6,037 bases of DNA from SZUA-229 sp041589455. GTDB taxonomy: Bacteria; Pseudomonadota; Gammaproteobacteria; SZUA-229. The stretch is from contig JBFHVQ010000115.1 in NCBI GenBank assembly GCA_041589455.1, positions 1-6,037 on the forward strand, in the 5' to 3' direction. A model generated the notes under the pieces. That model did no database searches. It was given only the letters and a program-made list of their open reading frames with translations, and was not told the origin of the DNA. Position 1 is the first letter of the stretch. Every line of letters begins with the position of its first letter. Below, piece by piece: positions 1 to 5,840 of the stretch. The position numbers and the translations under genes are program-made.

Positions 1-10
1 GTTGCTATTT

Positions 11-304
11 CTAGGCTGCTTCAATATCTAGTTTTTCAGTAGTACGTAAATCTATATTCTTCTTTGCATGCCATAAGTTATATGCATCTTGCATTGCTAA
101 CCAGCTTTCTGTTGAGCGACCAATTATTTTGGATAAACGCAAAGCCATTTCAAGCGATACATTACTTCCAACATTTAATAAGCGGTTAAAAGTCGAGGGT
201 GAAACTTTTAACTTATCTGAAACATTACGAGAGCTTATATTAAAAGGTACAAGGTACACCTCTTTAATAAACTCGCCTAGGTGAGGTGGGTTATGCATAC
301 TCAT
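11..304 (-). CDS. higA: HigA-family antitoxin (XRE-type helix-turn-helix)
   Basis: This 97-residue protein matches the HigA/VapI antitoxin pattern from end to end. It has the N-terminal PPHLGEFIKE motif (residues 6-15), an XRE-type helix-turn-helix at about residues 23-44 (SSRNVSDKLKVSPSTFNRLL), then EMALRLSKIIGRSTESWL and the AYNLWHAKK C-terminal block typical of the family. Such antitoxins bind and neutralise a HigB mRNA-cleaving toxin and repress their own operon. Its ATG overlaps the TGA of the preceding higB remnant (TGATG), the usual translational coupling in higBA operons; a second ATG at residue 3 is also possible. The toxin partner is broken here (see 304-574), so the antitoxin seems orphaned. 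It may persist as a DNA-binding repressor or simply be recently stranded. Family assignment is firm; current function is inferred. Confidence 0.9.
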   Translation of the reverse strand: MSMHNPPHLGEFIKEVYLVPFNISSRNVSDKLKVSPSTFNRLLNVGSNVSLEMALRLSKIIGRSTESWLAMQDAYNLWHAKKNIDLRTTEKLDIEAA

Positions 305-574
305 CAGTGATAATCCTCATAGTTCACGATATAGGCATTACCATCAGTAAATTCAAATGTAATTCGCCAGTAACCACTGACTGTAATCTACCAAATGTCT
401 TTCTGGCTAACTTTTAGTGCATGTAACTTAAATCCTGGAATATCCATATCCTCATAGCAAATGCCGAATCTAAAGCTGTTAGCTGCATTCTTAATCGTTT
501 CTTATGAGATAACGTTTCTATTCTCTGCTATTTCTTTTTTTAGCAATGAGTCGTTTCAGTAAAAACCGGATCAT
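304..574 (-). pseudogene. higB: Decayed HigB-type toxin gene
   Basis: The stretch just upstream of the antitoxin still encodes recognisable HigB/RelE-superfamily pieces, but in different frames. The C-terminal third reads ITVSGYWRITFEF followed by DGNAYIVNYEDYH and a TGA that overlaps the antitoxin ATG. Before it, in the same frame, come YEDMDIPGFKLHALK and KDIW, then a TAG at 388-390 that interrupts the toxin. Further upstream the matching segment HKKRLRMQLTALDSA lies in another frame and joins near YEDMDIPG, which indicates a small indel. An ATG at 572-574 (MIRF) may be the original start, giving about 271 bp, close to the roughly 90 codons of normal HigB; the first 20 or so codons are scrambled. 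With at least one frameshift and one nonsense codon the toxin should be inactive. The exact 5' limit is uncertain. Confidence 0.8.
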
Positions 575-664
575 GTAATCGCTCTTCTTTATTCCGCCGA
601 TAATCTTAACCGGCACGCCCGTGAAGGCGAGAGATTTTAAGTCCTGCATAATATCTTTATTCAT
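518..664 (-). CDS. Doubtful 48-codon reading frame upstream of the higB remnant
   Basis: This open frame begins MNKDIMQDLK, contains a small-residue segment AFTGVPVKIIGG and ends in a basic tail (LLKRLIAKKRNSRE). I recognise no family. Its ATG overlaps the TGA of a 7-codon frame (ATG at 685-687, peptide MKNFLSD) in a TGATG arrangement. That short frame has a strong AAGGAG Shine-Dalgarno at 695-700, 7 nt before its ATG, so translation of this region by coupling is plausible. Against a real gene: the last 19 codons run through what looks like the original start of the higB remnant (MIRF, ATG at 572-574), so the frame may be an accident of toxin decay joined to upstream sequence. It is listed because of the strong ribosome binding site. 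Confidence 0.25.
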   Translation of the reverse strand: MNKDIMQDLKSLAFTGVPVKIIGGIKKSDYMIRFLLKRLIAKKRNSRE

Positions 665-694
665 CAATCACTTAAGAAATTTTTCATGATCACG

Positions 695-700
695 CTCCTT
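695..700 (-). promoter_or_regulatory. Strong Shine-Dalgarno before a 7-codon leader frame
   Basis: The minus strand reads AAGGAG here, 7 nt before an ATG at 685-687 that opens a frame of only seven codons (MKNFLSD, stop at 664-666). A near-perfect ribosome binding site ahead of such a short frame suggests either a leader peptide coupled to the next frame or the surviving start of a gene since lost by frameshift. Confidence 0.45.
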
Positions 701-778
701 ATGTTACTAGTATTATCACTCAAAGGTGAGAGTCATTTATCAGGGAAATTAAAGTATTTTAAGAATAAATCAAGCTTA

Positions 779-802
779 CAATTTTGCTTCAAATCAAAAT
801 TG
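779..802. repeat. Perfect 8-bp inverted repeat, AT-rich
   Basis: The arms CAATTTTG (779-786) and CAAAATTG (795-802) are perfectly complementary around an 8-nt loop. The element lies about 50 bp beyond the stop codon of the 69-residue gene and upstream of the short frames at 518-687. Each arm has only two GC pairs and neither side has a good U-tract, so it is a weak terminator candidate at best; it could equally be an operator. A second, smaller hairpin (arms TTGGA and TCCAA, 809-823) lies between it and the gene. Apart from these two hairpins, I see nothing else in 701-850. Confidence 0.4.
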
Positions 803-850
803 AAATATTTGGAATCGCTCCAATAATTCACGAACTATTTGACGGTAATT

Positions 851-1060
851 TTAAAACACTGCATACACTGATAATGGCTTGGCAGATTCCTTTTTTTCAG
901 GCTTGTCTATTTTTCTTTTAACTTGCTGATCTTGATCGACTGAAAACGCTTCCGTAAAGGCCGGAAAATCAGCCTGATTTGAAGCATTCGATTGCTCAAT
1001 ATAGAAATCGTAAACACCAGTAATCGGCCCTCTAATATTCTTTACATTCGTTTCAGACAT
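851..1060 (-). CDS. Unknown 69-residue acidic/basic small protein
   Basis: I do not recognise this protein. It has an N-terminal part with a GPITGVYDFYIEQ segment (residues 11-23), a middle rich in Asn, Gln, Ala and Phe, a strongly charged stretch at about 46-62 rich in Lys, Glu and Asp, and a hydrophobic end SVYAVF. There is no signal peptide or membrane segment. The start is well supported: a GAGGA Shine-Dalgarno (1068-1072) sits 7 nt before the ATG. The gene is downstream of and on the same strand as the AraC/HDOD regulator, but a 197-bp gap separates them that holds its own promoter-like elements and a structured leader. The promoter resembles that of the divergent operon at 3267, so this protein may act with that pair. 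The charged tail with hydrophobic terminus would suit a flexible interaction peptide, but this is speculation. Confidence 0.7.
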   Translation of the reverse strand: MSETNVKNIRGPITGVYDFYIEQSNASNQADFPAFTEAFSVDQDQQVKRKIDKPEKKESAKPLSVYAVF

Positions 1061-1067
1061 AACATAT

Positions 1068-1131
1068 TCCTCAAAGTTAAATAGCTTTGAGTCATTTTCA
1101 GCCCTGTACCCAGGAAGATGCTGTGACTCAA
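1068..1131 (-). promoter_or_regulatory. Structured 5' leader with two exclusive hairpins over the ribosome binding site
   Basis: In the transcript sense, TTGAGTCA (1131-1124) can pair with TGACTCAA (1094-1087). The intervening sequence adds CAGC/GCTG (1123-1120 with 1102-1099) and CCTG/CAGG (1114-1111 with 1106-1103) under a GGTA tetraloop, giving a long bulged hairpin of 16 bp. Alternatively CTCAAAG (1091-1085) can pair perfectly with CTTTGAG (1076-1070) across an 8-nt loop. The latter arm contains three of the five Shine-Dalgarno bases (GAGGA, 1072-1068). Both folds use 1087-1091, so they exclude each other: the first leaves the ribosome binding site free, the second covers part of it. This suggests a translational switch. 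A protein operator built on the same inverted repeats is the alternative. Confidence 0.5.
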
Positions 1132-1143
1132 TTTCTGAGGAGA

Positions 1144-1198
1144 ATATTAGAGATTTCTAACGCGTACTTGTATGACCCAGGCTTATAGGCGTATGACC
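1144..1198 (-). promoter_or_regulatory. Candidate AraC-type activated promoter of the 69-residue gene
   Basis: On the minus strand two copies of GGTCATAC (1198-1191 and 1177-1170) are repeated directly with a 21-bp period. The copy nearer the gene ends 21 nt before a TAATAT hexamer (1149-1144), with no good -35 hexamer at the expected place. AraC-family activators commonly bind direct half-sites two helical turns apart with the proximal one touching the -35 box. The same arrangement occurs at 3179-3233 before the divergent operon. Transcription would begin near 1137, just ahead of the structured leader. A small imperfect palindrome (TTAGA/TCTAA, 1147-1160) overlaps the -10 region. Confidence 0.5.
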
Positions 1199-1232
1199 GG
1201 AGACATCAAATAAGACATCATTAAGTAGTGAT

Positions 1233-1251
1233 TAGCTGGTTCAGCCAGCCA
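1233..1251 (-). terminator. Weak stem-loop after the AraC/HDOD gene
   Basis: Seven nucleotides past the stop codon (TAA at 1260-1258) the transcript can form a 7-bp stem with one G-U pair (TGGCTGG with CCAGCTA) around a 5-nt CTGAA loop. It is not followed by a run of U, so intrinsic termination would be weak. The position directly after the gene is the main argument. Confidence 0.35.
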
Positions 1252-1257
1252 TACAGG

Positions 1258-3114
1258 TTAAAACAGCTGATTGATCATGGAATTGAGCTCTGTTTTTTGC
1301 ATCCGAGTGGCCTCATAGGCTTCGATAAGTGCATTCGGCTCAATATTGAGACCTTTGGCCAGCGGCTGAAAATCGACATCGTCTATATCGCCATATTCAT
1401 AACTGCGCCAGACCAGATCCGCCAGATGTAGGGCGGCACAGGGCAAACCCAGGTCCTCGGCCTCATCGTACACATGGGGAGAAATACTCATAAGAAACTT
1501 ACAGATACCGTTGCTCATCCCCCAGCGTGCAAGCAACAGAGAAGACACACTAAACACCGTCATACCTAGATGATTCTTTTCCCAGCGAACAATATCAAGC
1601 AGAGAATCACCCTGCACCACTTCACACCATGCTGCCTTTTGCTCTAGCTCACTTCTGGCTATCACCAGATGTCCTATCAGGCCAAACTGAATACCTGCGA
1701 TAAAATCACTAAGATGAAGCTCAAATGACCAGTTAATGTTACCCCGTAATTTTTCCAGCCACTGTTCTGAGAACATCGCACAAAACCACATCCGACGCAT
1801 ATCATAATCATCGCCTTTATCCGTAAAACTCTCTTTAATAGCAAGGGTTAAGGCCATATTTCGAATTCGATTAAGCCCCAACACGCGCCCGATAGCATCA
1901 GCCAGATCACGTACCTTACCTGCCCCATAAAAAGCACTATTGGCCATACTCAATAAGCGTGCACTTAGCACAAGATCAGCCTTTATAATGTCTGCCAGTC
2001 CGGACACGCTGTAATCCGGACTATCCATAAATCTCAGCGCCTGCTGGACTACCTTTGGCAAAGGCTCAAGCTTAATATCGGCGAGTTCTGACTGGTTGAC
2101 ATCTTCCAGCTCTGCCACAGATAAAAACTGTTCACGAAACTGTACGGGTGACAGGCCATACCAGCGTTTAAAAGCTCGTTCAAACGCAGCACGTTCAGAA
2201 AATCCCAGCTGATAGCTGATGCTGTCAACGGTTTCCTTTTCGTCCATTAGATATTGAATGGCCATGGTACGAAGATAGTTTTGTATTAGGTCACTGAAGC
2301 TTACTTTATGTTCAGCAAGTTTGCGGCGAATACTCGCTTCTGACATACCCGATACGGCGGAGAATTCCTTAAGGGTGTACTGTTGTGGATGATCGGAGCT
2401 ATGTAGGGCTTTCTCGATTGTATCAATCAGGTTATCTTGCTTGCGTAACTTAACAACCTCACGATCAAGTATAGGTTTAATGGACTCTGCCAGCACTGCA
2501 TCGGCGGTCAGTTTTTTGTGTTTCAGCCACGAAAGGCTGGCACCCAGGGTAAATCGGTCTTTATCTGATTTTAATTTTGCACCGGTATAGCCAGATAACA
2601 AGTCTTCATCCATTAACGCCTCATCGACCACCAGCTCGGTTAAATCAAACCCCACGGCGGCACTACGGGTCTCTTTTAGAATCGCACCCATACAGATCAT
2701 GGCGATCTGGCCAAACTCCTTGAATTCATAATTATGGCTAACAATATGCAGGCGTATGGTCTTCAGCGTAGGCCTGGGAACATAGCGAATGCCCGGCATG
2801 ACCAGTAGCTCAGGGTAATCCTGAGTGACCATAAGTGCATCTCCCAGGGTCGCCTGAAGATCAAGATACACGGTAACCGCCCGATGTAGCTGGGTCCTTA
2901 AACAGATATTCCAGCCGACTTTCCAGCCAAAAGCGGGGTCGCCAGACAGTTGGTATAGTTCTAATAGAGCATGTTCGATGATTTCAAAATCAATGACTGA
3001 ATCGACCACTCGGACCTCACAGGCCTGTAACAACCGATTCGCGTCAGCACTGAGTTCCGGGTAAGCCTTGCCAACACTAGCGAGGAGATCGATCCACCGT
3101 TCATGACATTTCAT
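1258..3114 (-). CDS. AraC-family transcriptional regulator fused to an HDOD domain
   Basis: This 618-residue protein has three parts. Residues 1 to about 215 look like the ligand-binding domain of the OruR/ArgR-like AraC subgroup (arabinose-binding-like, PF12625 type), with the helical LLELYQLSGDPAFGWKVG pattern at 51-68. Residues about 228-330 form the AraC double helix-turn-helix; the second unit is clear (DSISYQLGFSERAAFERAFK, then WYGLSPVQFR). Residues about 345-540 match an HDOD domain, with LPKVVQQALRFMDSP followed by ADLVLSARLLSMANSAFYG and IGRVLGLNRIRNMALTLA. Where true HD phosphohydrolases have HD, this protein reads IAGIQFGLIGHLVIA, so it should not be an enzyme, as is usual for HDOD. 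AraC proteins of this subgroup normally end after the helix-turn-helix; the extra C-terminal domain is unusual. An AGGGA Shine-Dalgarno (3120-3124) lies 5 nt before the ATG. It is divergent from the operon at 3267 and probably controls it. Confidence 0.9.
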   Translation of the reverse strand: MKCHERWIDLLASVGKAYPELSADANRLLQACEVRVVDSVIDFEIIEHALLELYQLSGDPAFGWKVGWNICLRTQLHRAVTVYLDLQATLGDALMVTQDYPELLVMPGIRYVPRPTLKTIRLHIVSHNYEFKEFGQIAMICMGAILKETRSAAVGFDLTELVVDEALMDEDLLSGYTGAKLKSDKDRFTLGASLSWLKHKKLTADAVLAESIKPILDREVVKLRKQDNLIDTIEKALHSSDHPQQYTLKEFSAVSGMSEASIRRKLAEHKVSFSDLIQNYLRTMAIQYLMDEKETVDSISYQLGFSERAAFERAFKRWYGLSPVQFREQFLSVAELEDVNQSELADIKLEPLPKVVQQALRFMDSPDYSVSGLADIIKADLVLSARLLSMANSAFYGAGKVRDLADAIGRVLGLNRIRNMALTLAIKESFTDKGDDYDMRRMWFCAMFSEQWLEKLRGNINWSFELHLSDFIAGIQFGLIGHLVIARSELEQKAAWCEVVQGDSLLDIVRWEKNHLGMTVFSVSSLLLARWGMSNGICKFLMSISPHVYDEAEDLGLPCAALHLADLVWRSYEYGDIDDVDFQPLAKGLNIEPNALIEAYEATRMQKTELNSMINQLF

Positions 3115-3266
3115 AAAAATCCCTGGTTTAGTGTTGTTCTACCCATAATTTTATCTTTTTCTTAATGTTGAGCGCATCGATCATGCACCTGAGCCTGAGG
3201 GTCATATGTGTCTGCCTCCCCCCTGATTAGAATAAGCAATATATTAATTCTAGTTGGAATTTAAAC
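3115..3266. promoter_or_regulatory. Divergent intergenic region
   Basis: This 152-bp gap separates the regulator from the plus-strand operon and must hold both promoters. Besides the plus-strand element at 3179-3233, it contains the regulator's ribosome binding site (3120-3124) and an AT-rich tract at 3147-3165 that could contain its minus-strand -10 region, although no convincing -35/-10 pair is visible there. A GGA at 3256-3258, 8 nt before the ATG at 3267, is the only Shine-Dalgarno for the plus-strand gene and is weak. The shared site could let the regulator control its own gene as well; this is inference. Confidence 0.6.
3179..3233 (+). promoter_or_regulatory. Candidate AraC-type activated promoter of the 222-residue/lipoprotein operon
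   Basis: Half-sites GATCATG (3179-3185) and GGTCATA (3200-3206) are direct repeats with a 21-bp period. The second ends 21 nt before TAGAAT (3228-3233), a one-mismatch -10 hexamer, and no recognisable -35 box is present. Aligned base for base with the element at 1198-1167 on the minus strand, 18 of 32 positions agree, concentrated in the half-sites and a CCT just after the first. Both also contain AGCCTG before the second half-site, with a 2-nt difference in position. Transcription would start near 3240, leaving a leader of about 27 nt. Confidence 0.5.
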
Positions 3267-3935
3267 ATGAGTGAGAACTTACTACGTCACTTTTCAATCA
3301 TCGAATCCTTAATATCCAGTACACCGGAATGCAGACTGAGTAGCCAGATATTAGCCGAGCAAAGTCATGATCAACAAGTGGTGATGACTTTTATATTGAA
3401 TAACAGGCACGAAGTTGAAGAACTACACAATATGCTGAATTGCTGTAAATCATGGCTGGCCATATATGATGAACAACAACAGTCATTGCACCTCAATTAT
3501 CATGTTGAAAGATCGGATGATCACACGATCAGACTGTATAGTACTCAAGAAACAGCAAATAATGTTTTCAGACATATCCCGTCCAGTGCCCTGATTAAAA
3601 GCCAATACTACCTCTACTCAAAAACAGGCAGTACAGTGGATGCGTGTGAATTTATCAAGAATTTATCAAGTGGCGAATATGCTTCATTCAATAGTGTCAG
3701 GGGCATGAAAGAATTTGTCTACAGCTTTTCGACACACTCTCCATTATTACCCGTACTAAGTCATAACAGCCTTACCATGCATCCACAAACATGCGGCTAT
3801 GCGCTGCGGCTTTCTATACTAATCATCGACCACCTGGACCTGCATCTGAGCCAGAGTCGTAAAAGAATTTTCGATACCTTAAGACGTAACTTAATTACTA
3901 ACTACAAATTACAGCGTTCGAAAATTAATCAATGA
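3267..3935 (+). CDS. Unknown 222-residue cytoplasmic protein, first gene of a two-gene operon
   Basis: I do not recognise a family. The protein has no signal peptide or membrane segment and begins with a helical stretch (LLRHFSIIESLISS, 5-18). Residues 35-125 read like alternating beta strands with polar turns (for example VVMTFILNN and SLHLNYHVE). A helical C-terminal third follows, with LRLSILIIDHLDLHL at about 180-194 and a very basic tail rich in Arg and Lys. Five cysteines are present (22, 59, 60, 127, 176), with no metal-binding spacing. Its stop overlaps an ATG of the next frame (ATGA, 3932-3935), and the preferred lipoprotein start lies only 44 nt beyond, so the two genes are surely co-transcribed. 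The basic tail and cytoplasmic location would suit a regulator or nucleic-acid contact, but nothing decisive supports that. Confidence 0.8.
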   Translation: MSENLLRHFSIIESLISSTPECRLSSQILAEQSHDQQVVMTFILNNRHEVEELHNMLNCCKSWLAIYDEQQQSLHLNYHVERSDDHTIRLYSTQETANNVFRHIPSSALIKSQYYLYSKTGSTVDACEFIKNLSSGEYASFNSVRGMKEFVYSFSTHSPLLPVLSHNSLTMHPQTCGYALRLSILIIDHLDLHLSQSRKRIFDTLRRNLITNYKLQRSKINQ

Positions 3936-3968
3936 TAAATCAAACAAAGTTTTATCGATTCTATCAAC

Positions 3969-3971
3969 AGG
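3969..3971 (+). promoter_or_regulatory. Ribosome binding site that decides the lipoprotein start
   Basis: AGG (within ACAGGTAA) lies 8 nt before the ATG at 3980. The earlier in-frame ATG at 3932 has no purine-rich site before it (AAAATTAATCA), although its overlap with the upstream stop would allow coupling. The ATG at 3980 also places the hydrophobic signal directly after MHAIRH, as in ordinary lipoproteins, so it is preferred. Confidence 0.6.
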
Positions 3972-3979
3972 TAAACATC

Positions 3980-5809
3980 ATGCATGCAATTCGACACATA
4001 CTTTTATTATTCGTATTTTTGTTCTTCGTATCAGCTTGTGGTAGCCAGACTGAAAATTCCAGTTCACCGCAAAGCATAAAGGACAGCTCTGAAATTCAGG
4101 ATTTTGATCAGGACAATGATGGTATACCTGACACCCAGGATAACTGGCCTGAAGACCCCTCTCTTCCGAAAATATCGAGTCTATGGGGAATTAATGGTGA
4201 AAAATGGACTACGACATCCCGTATGCCTTTCGTTGCACTTGCGGGATATGATGAAGGCAGAACTGAACCTGCTAACATCACACGTATTGTCGCAAACGTG
4301 ATAGATTTTGGTGCCAGCCCGCAAGCATCCAGCACGAATGATACCCAGGCTTTTCTTGATGCCATCACCTTTGCGCGTACCCAGGTTAGTGCTGCAAACC
4401 CGGGCGTTATTTATGTTCCTGAAGGTGTATACGATATTAATGAGCAACTTCACCTTAATGTATCCGGTATGGTATTAAGAGGCACCGGGGAAAACAAAAC
4501 CATATTGCGCTTTAACCAGGGGCTCATCAATAGCACAACCGCACTTGGCACTGATCCCAGGCGTCGCAAATTAATTGTTATGGGCGGTAATTATGATGAA
4601 AACTACCATCTACAATCCGGTGTGAACTGGCAACAATGGAATAGCGATTACAGCGCTGCTCTGGACACAAACAATTTACCGAAACGTGGCGATATGAGGT
4701 TACAACTTGCAGAACCTTTATCGGAAACATTAAAACAGAATATTATTAATCAGAATTTTCGTATTCGTCTCGCACAGACTATGCAGTATGGTGAGAATTC
4801 TGATACACCTGAACTGGCATCATCAATATACGGTGGCCCAGACTTCTCACCATCGGGTGCCAATGGTGGCATTAGTGTATCTCAACAATTCATCGTCACC
4901 ATCGATGCGGATAACAAGACTCTTATTCTTGATCGTCCATTACGTTTTACTCCTTCTGCCGAATCAACGAATGGTGGTGCACGTATAGCTGTGAGAAATA
5001 ATGATAACAGCTGGAGTACGGAAGAAATTGGCATAGAAAACCTGACCATCACACTACCAGAAACCGACTGGATAGATCACTATGGCACTGAAGGCCAGGG
5101 CGGAATTGAAATCATGTCTGATAACAGCTGGGTCAGGAACATTCATATTATCAATGCCGATAATGGTATCGAGATTGATAAGAAAACCTTTAACAATACA
5201 ATTGAGCATGTGACATTAAGCGCCACACGAATACCAAGACGATCTGGCCCTGCAGAACATCGTTACGATGCATTTGGGCACCATGGTATCACCTTAAAAG
5301 GCAGAGACCACATGCTAAAAGATTTTACACTCGAAGTAAGTTTTGTACATGATGTAACAATGAATAACTGCCACGGCTGTGTAGTTATGCGTGGTAAAGC
5401 ACCACAATTAAATATGGATCATCATCGCCAGGGCATCTATTCCAGCATCTGGACAGAAATACAACTCGGTAAATCACACCGCATGTGGGACAGCACTGGC
5501 AACCCCAGTGAAGGTTATAATGCCGCAGCCTATAACACCTACTGGAATATCGACAGCAACACACCAGAACTAGATTACTGGCCTGAAGATGGTGACGGGG
5601 AGTATCCACAGTGGGGTTACCACAGGATAAACATTATAGGAACAAACATAAAGCAAATCCCGATGACAGGCACTGGTAATCGCCCCTACCCTTATCACCC
5701 TGATAATGCTCACCTTGAGACATTTTCTCCAGATGAAGTATGGCCGCAGAATATATATGATGCACAGCACAGTGCTTACTATTCTGGGTCTATGTTGAAT
5801 CTAAATTAA
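3980..5809 (+). CDS. Lipoprotein with calcium-binding-like repeat and pectate-lyase-superfamily beta-helix
   Basis: This 609-residue protein (625 if the ATG at 3932 is used) begins with a short basic region, a hydrophobic core rich in Leu and Phe, and the lipobox VSAC. Cys20 is followed by Gly, so the mature protein should be lipid-anchored in the outer membrane. A Ser/Gln-rich linker leads to a thrombospondin-type-3-like acidic repeat at 41-60 (DFDQDNDGIPDTQDNWPEDP), which usually binds calcium. Then comes the start of a right-handed beta-helix of the Pectate_lyase_3 type: VIDFGAS (107-113), NDTQAFLDAI, GVIYVPEGVYDI (142-153) and SGMVLRGTG (162-170). Later rungs include GIEIMSDNSWVRNIHIINA (375-393) and NNTIEHVTLSA. 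The C-terminal part has HRMWDSTG and YNTYWNI motifs that I associate with uncharacterised carbohydrate-active beta-helix proteins. No catalytic residues can be assigned; binding or cleavage of a surface polysaccharide is the likeliest role. Confidence 0.85.
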   Translation: MHAIRHILLLFVFLFFVSACGSQTENSSSPQSIKDSSEIQDFDQDNDGIPDTQDNWPEDPSLPKISSLWGINGEKWTTTSRMPFVALAGYDEGRTEPANITRIVANVIDFGASPQASSTNDTQAFLDAITFARTQVSAANPGVIYVPEGVYDINEQLHLNVSGMVLRGTGENKTILRFNQGLINSTTALGTDPRRRKLIVMGGNYDENYHLQSGVNWQQWNSDYSAALDTNNLPKRGDMRLQLAEPLSETLKQNIINQNFRIRLAQTMQYGENSDTPELASSIYGGPDFSPSGANGGISVSQQFIVTIDADNKTLILDRPLRFTPSAESTNGGARIAVRNNDNSWSTEEIGIENLTITLPETDWIDHYGTEGQGGIEIMSDNSWVRNIHIINADNGIEIDKKTFNNTIEHVTLSATRIPRRSGPAEHRYDAFGHHGITLKGRDHMLKDFTLEVSFVHDVTMNNCHGCVVMRGKAPQLNMDHHRQGIYSSIWTEIQLGKSHRMWDSTGNPSEGYNAAAYNTYWNIDSNTPELDYWPEDGDGEYPQWGYHRINIIGTNIKQIPMTGTGNRPYPYHPDNAHLETFSPDEVWPQNIYDAQHSAYYSGSMLNLN

Positions 5810-5840
5810 TATATTTTAAGCTCAGCTCGTTACGAATGAA

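Noticed and set aside
596..614. GCCG/CGGC inverted repeat considered as an integron attC site
   Set aside because: The conserved attC core sequences at both ends are missing, and the arms are only 4 bp.
1201..1220. Direct repeat AGACATCA (1201-1208 and 1213-1220)
   Set aside because: The 12-bp spacing does not match a helical turn or the AraC-type sites, and no third copy is seen; likely chance.
1228..1431. Plus-strand open frame of 67 codons overlapping the end of the AraC/HDOD gene
   Set aside because: It lies antisense to well-conserved coding sequence, has no clear ribosome binding site and resembles no family.
3174..3186. Imperfect palindrome GCAT-cgatc-ATGC in the divergent promoter
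   Set aside because: The arms are only 4 bp, and the right arm is explained better as part of the 21-bp-period half-site pair.
4104..5770. Several open frames of 65 to 90 codons on both strands inside the lipoprotein gene
   Set aside because: All are shadows of a long frame with recognisable domains; none has its own ribosome binding site or family resemblance.
3980..5809. Calling the lipoprotein a pectate lyase
   Set aside because: Only the beta-helix fold signature is visible; no catalytic residues or characterised family motif support a specific substrate.
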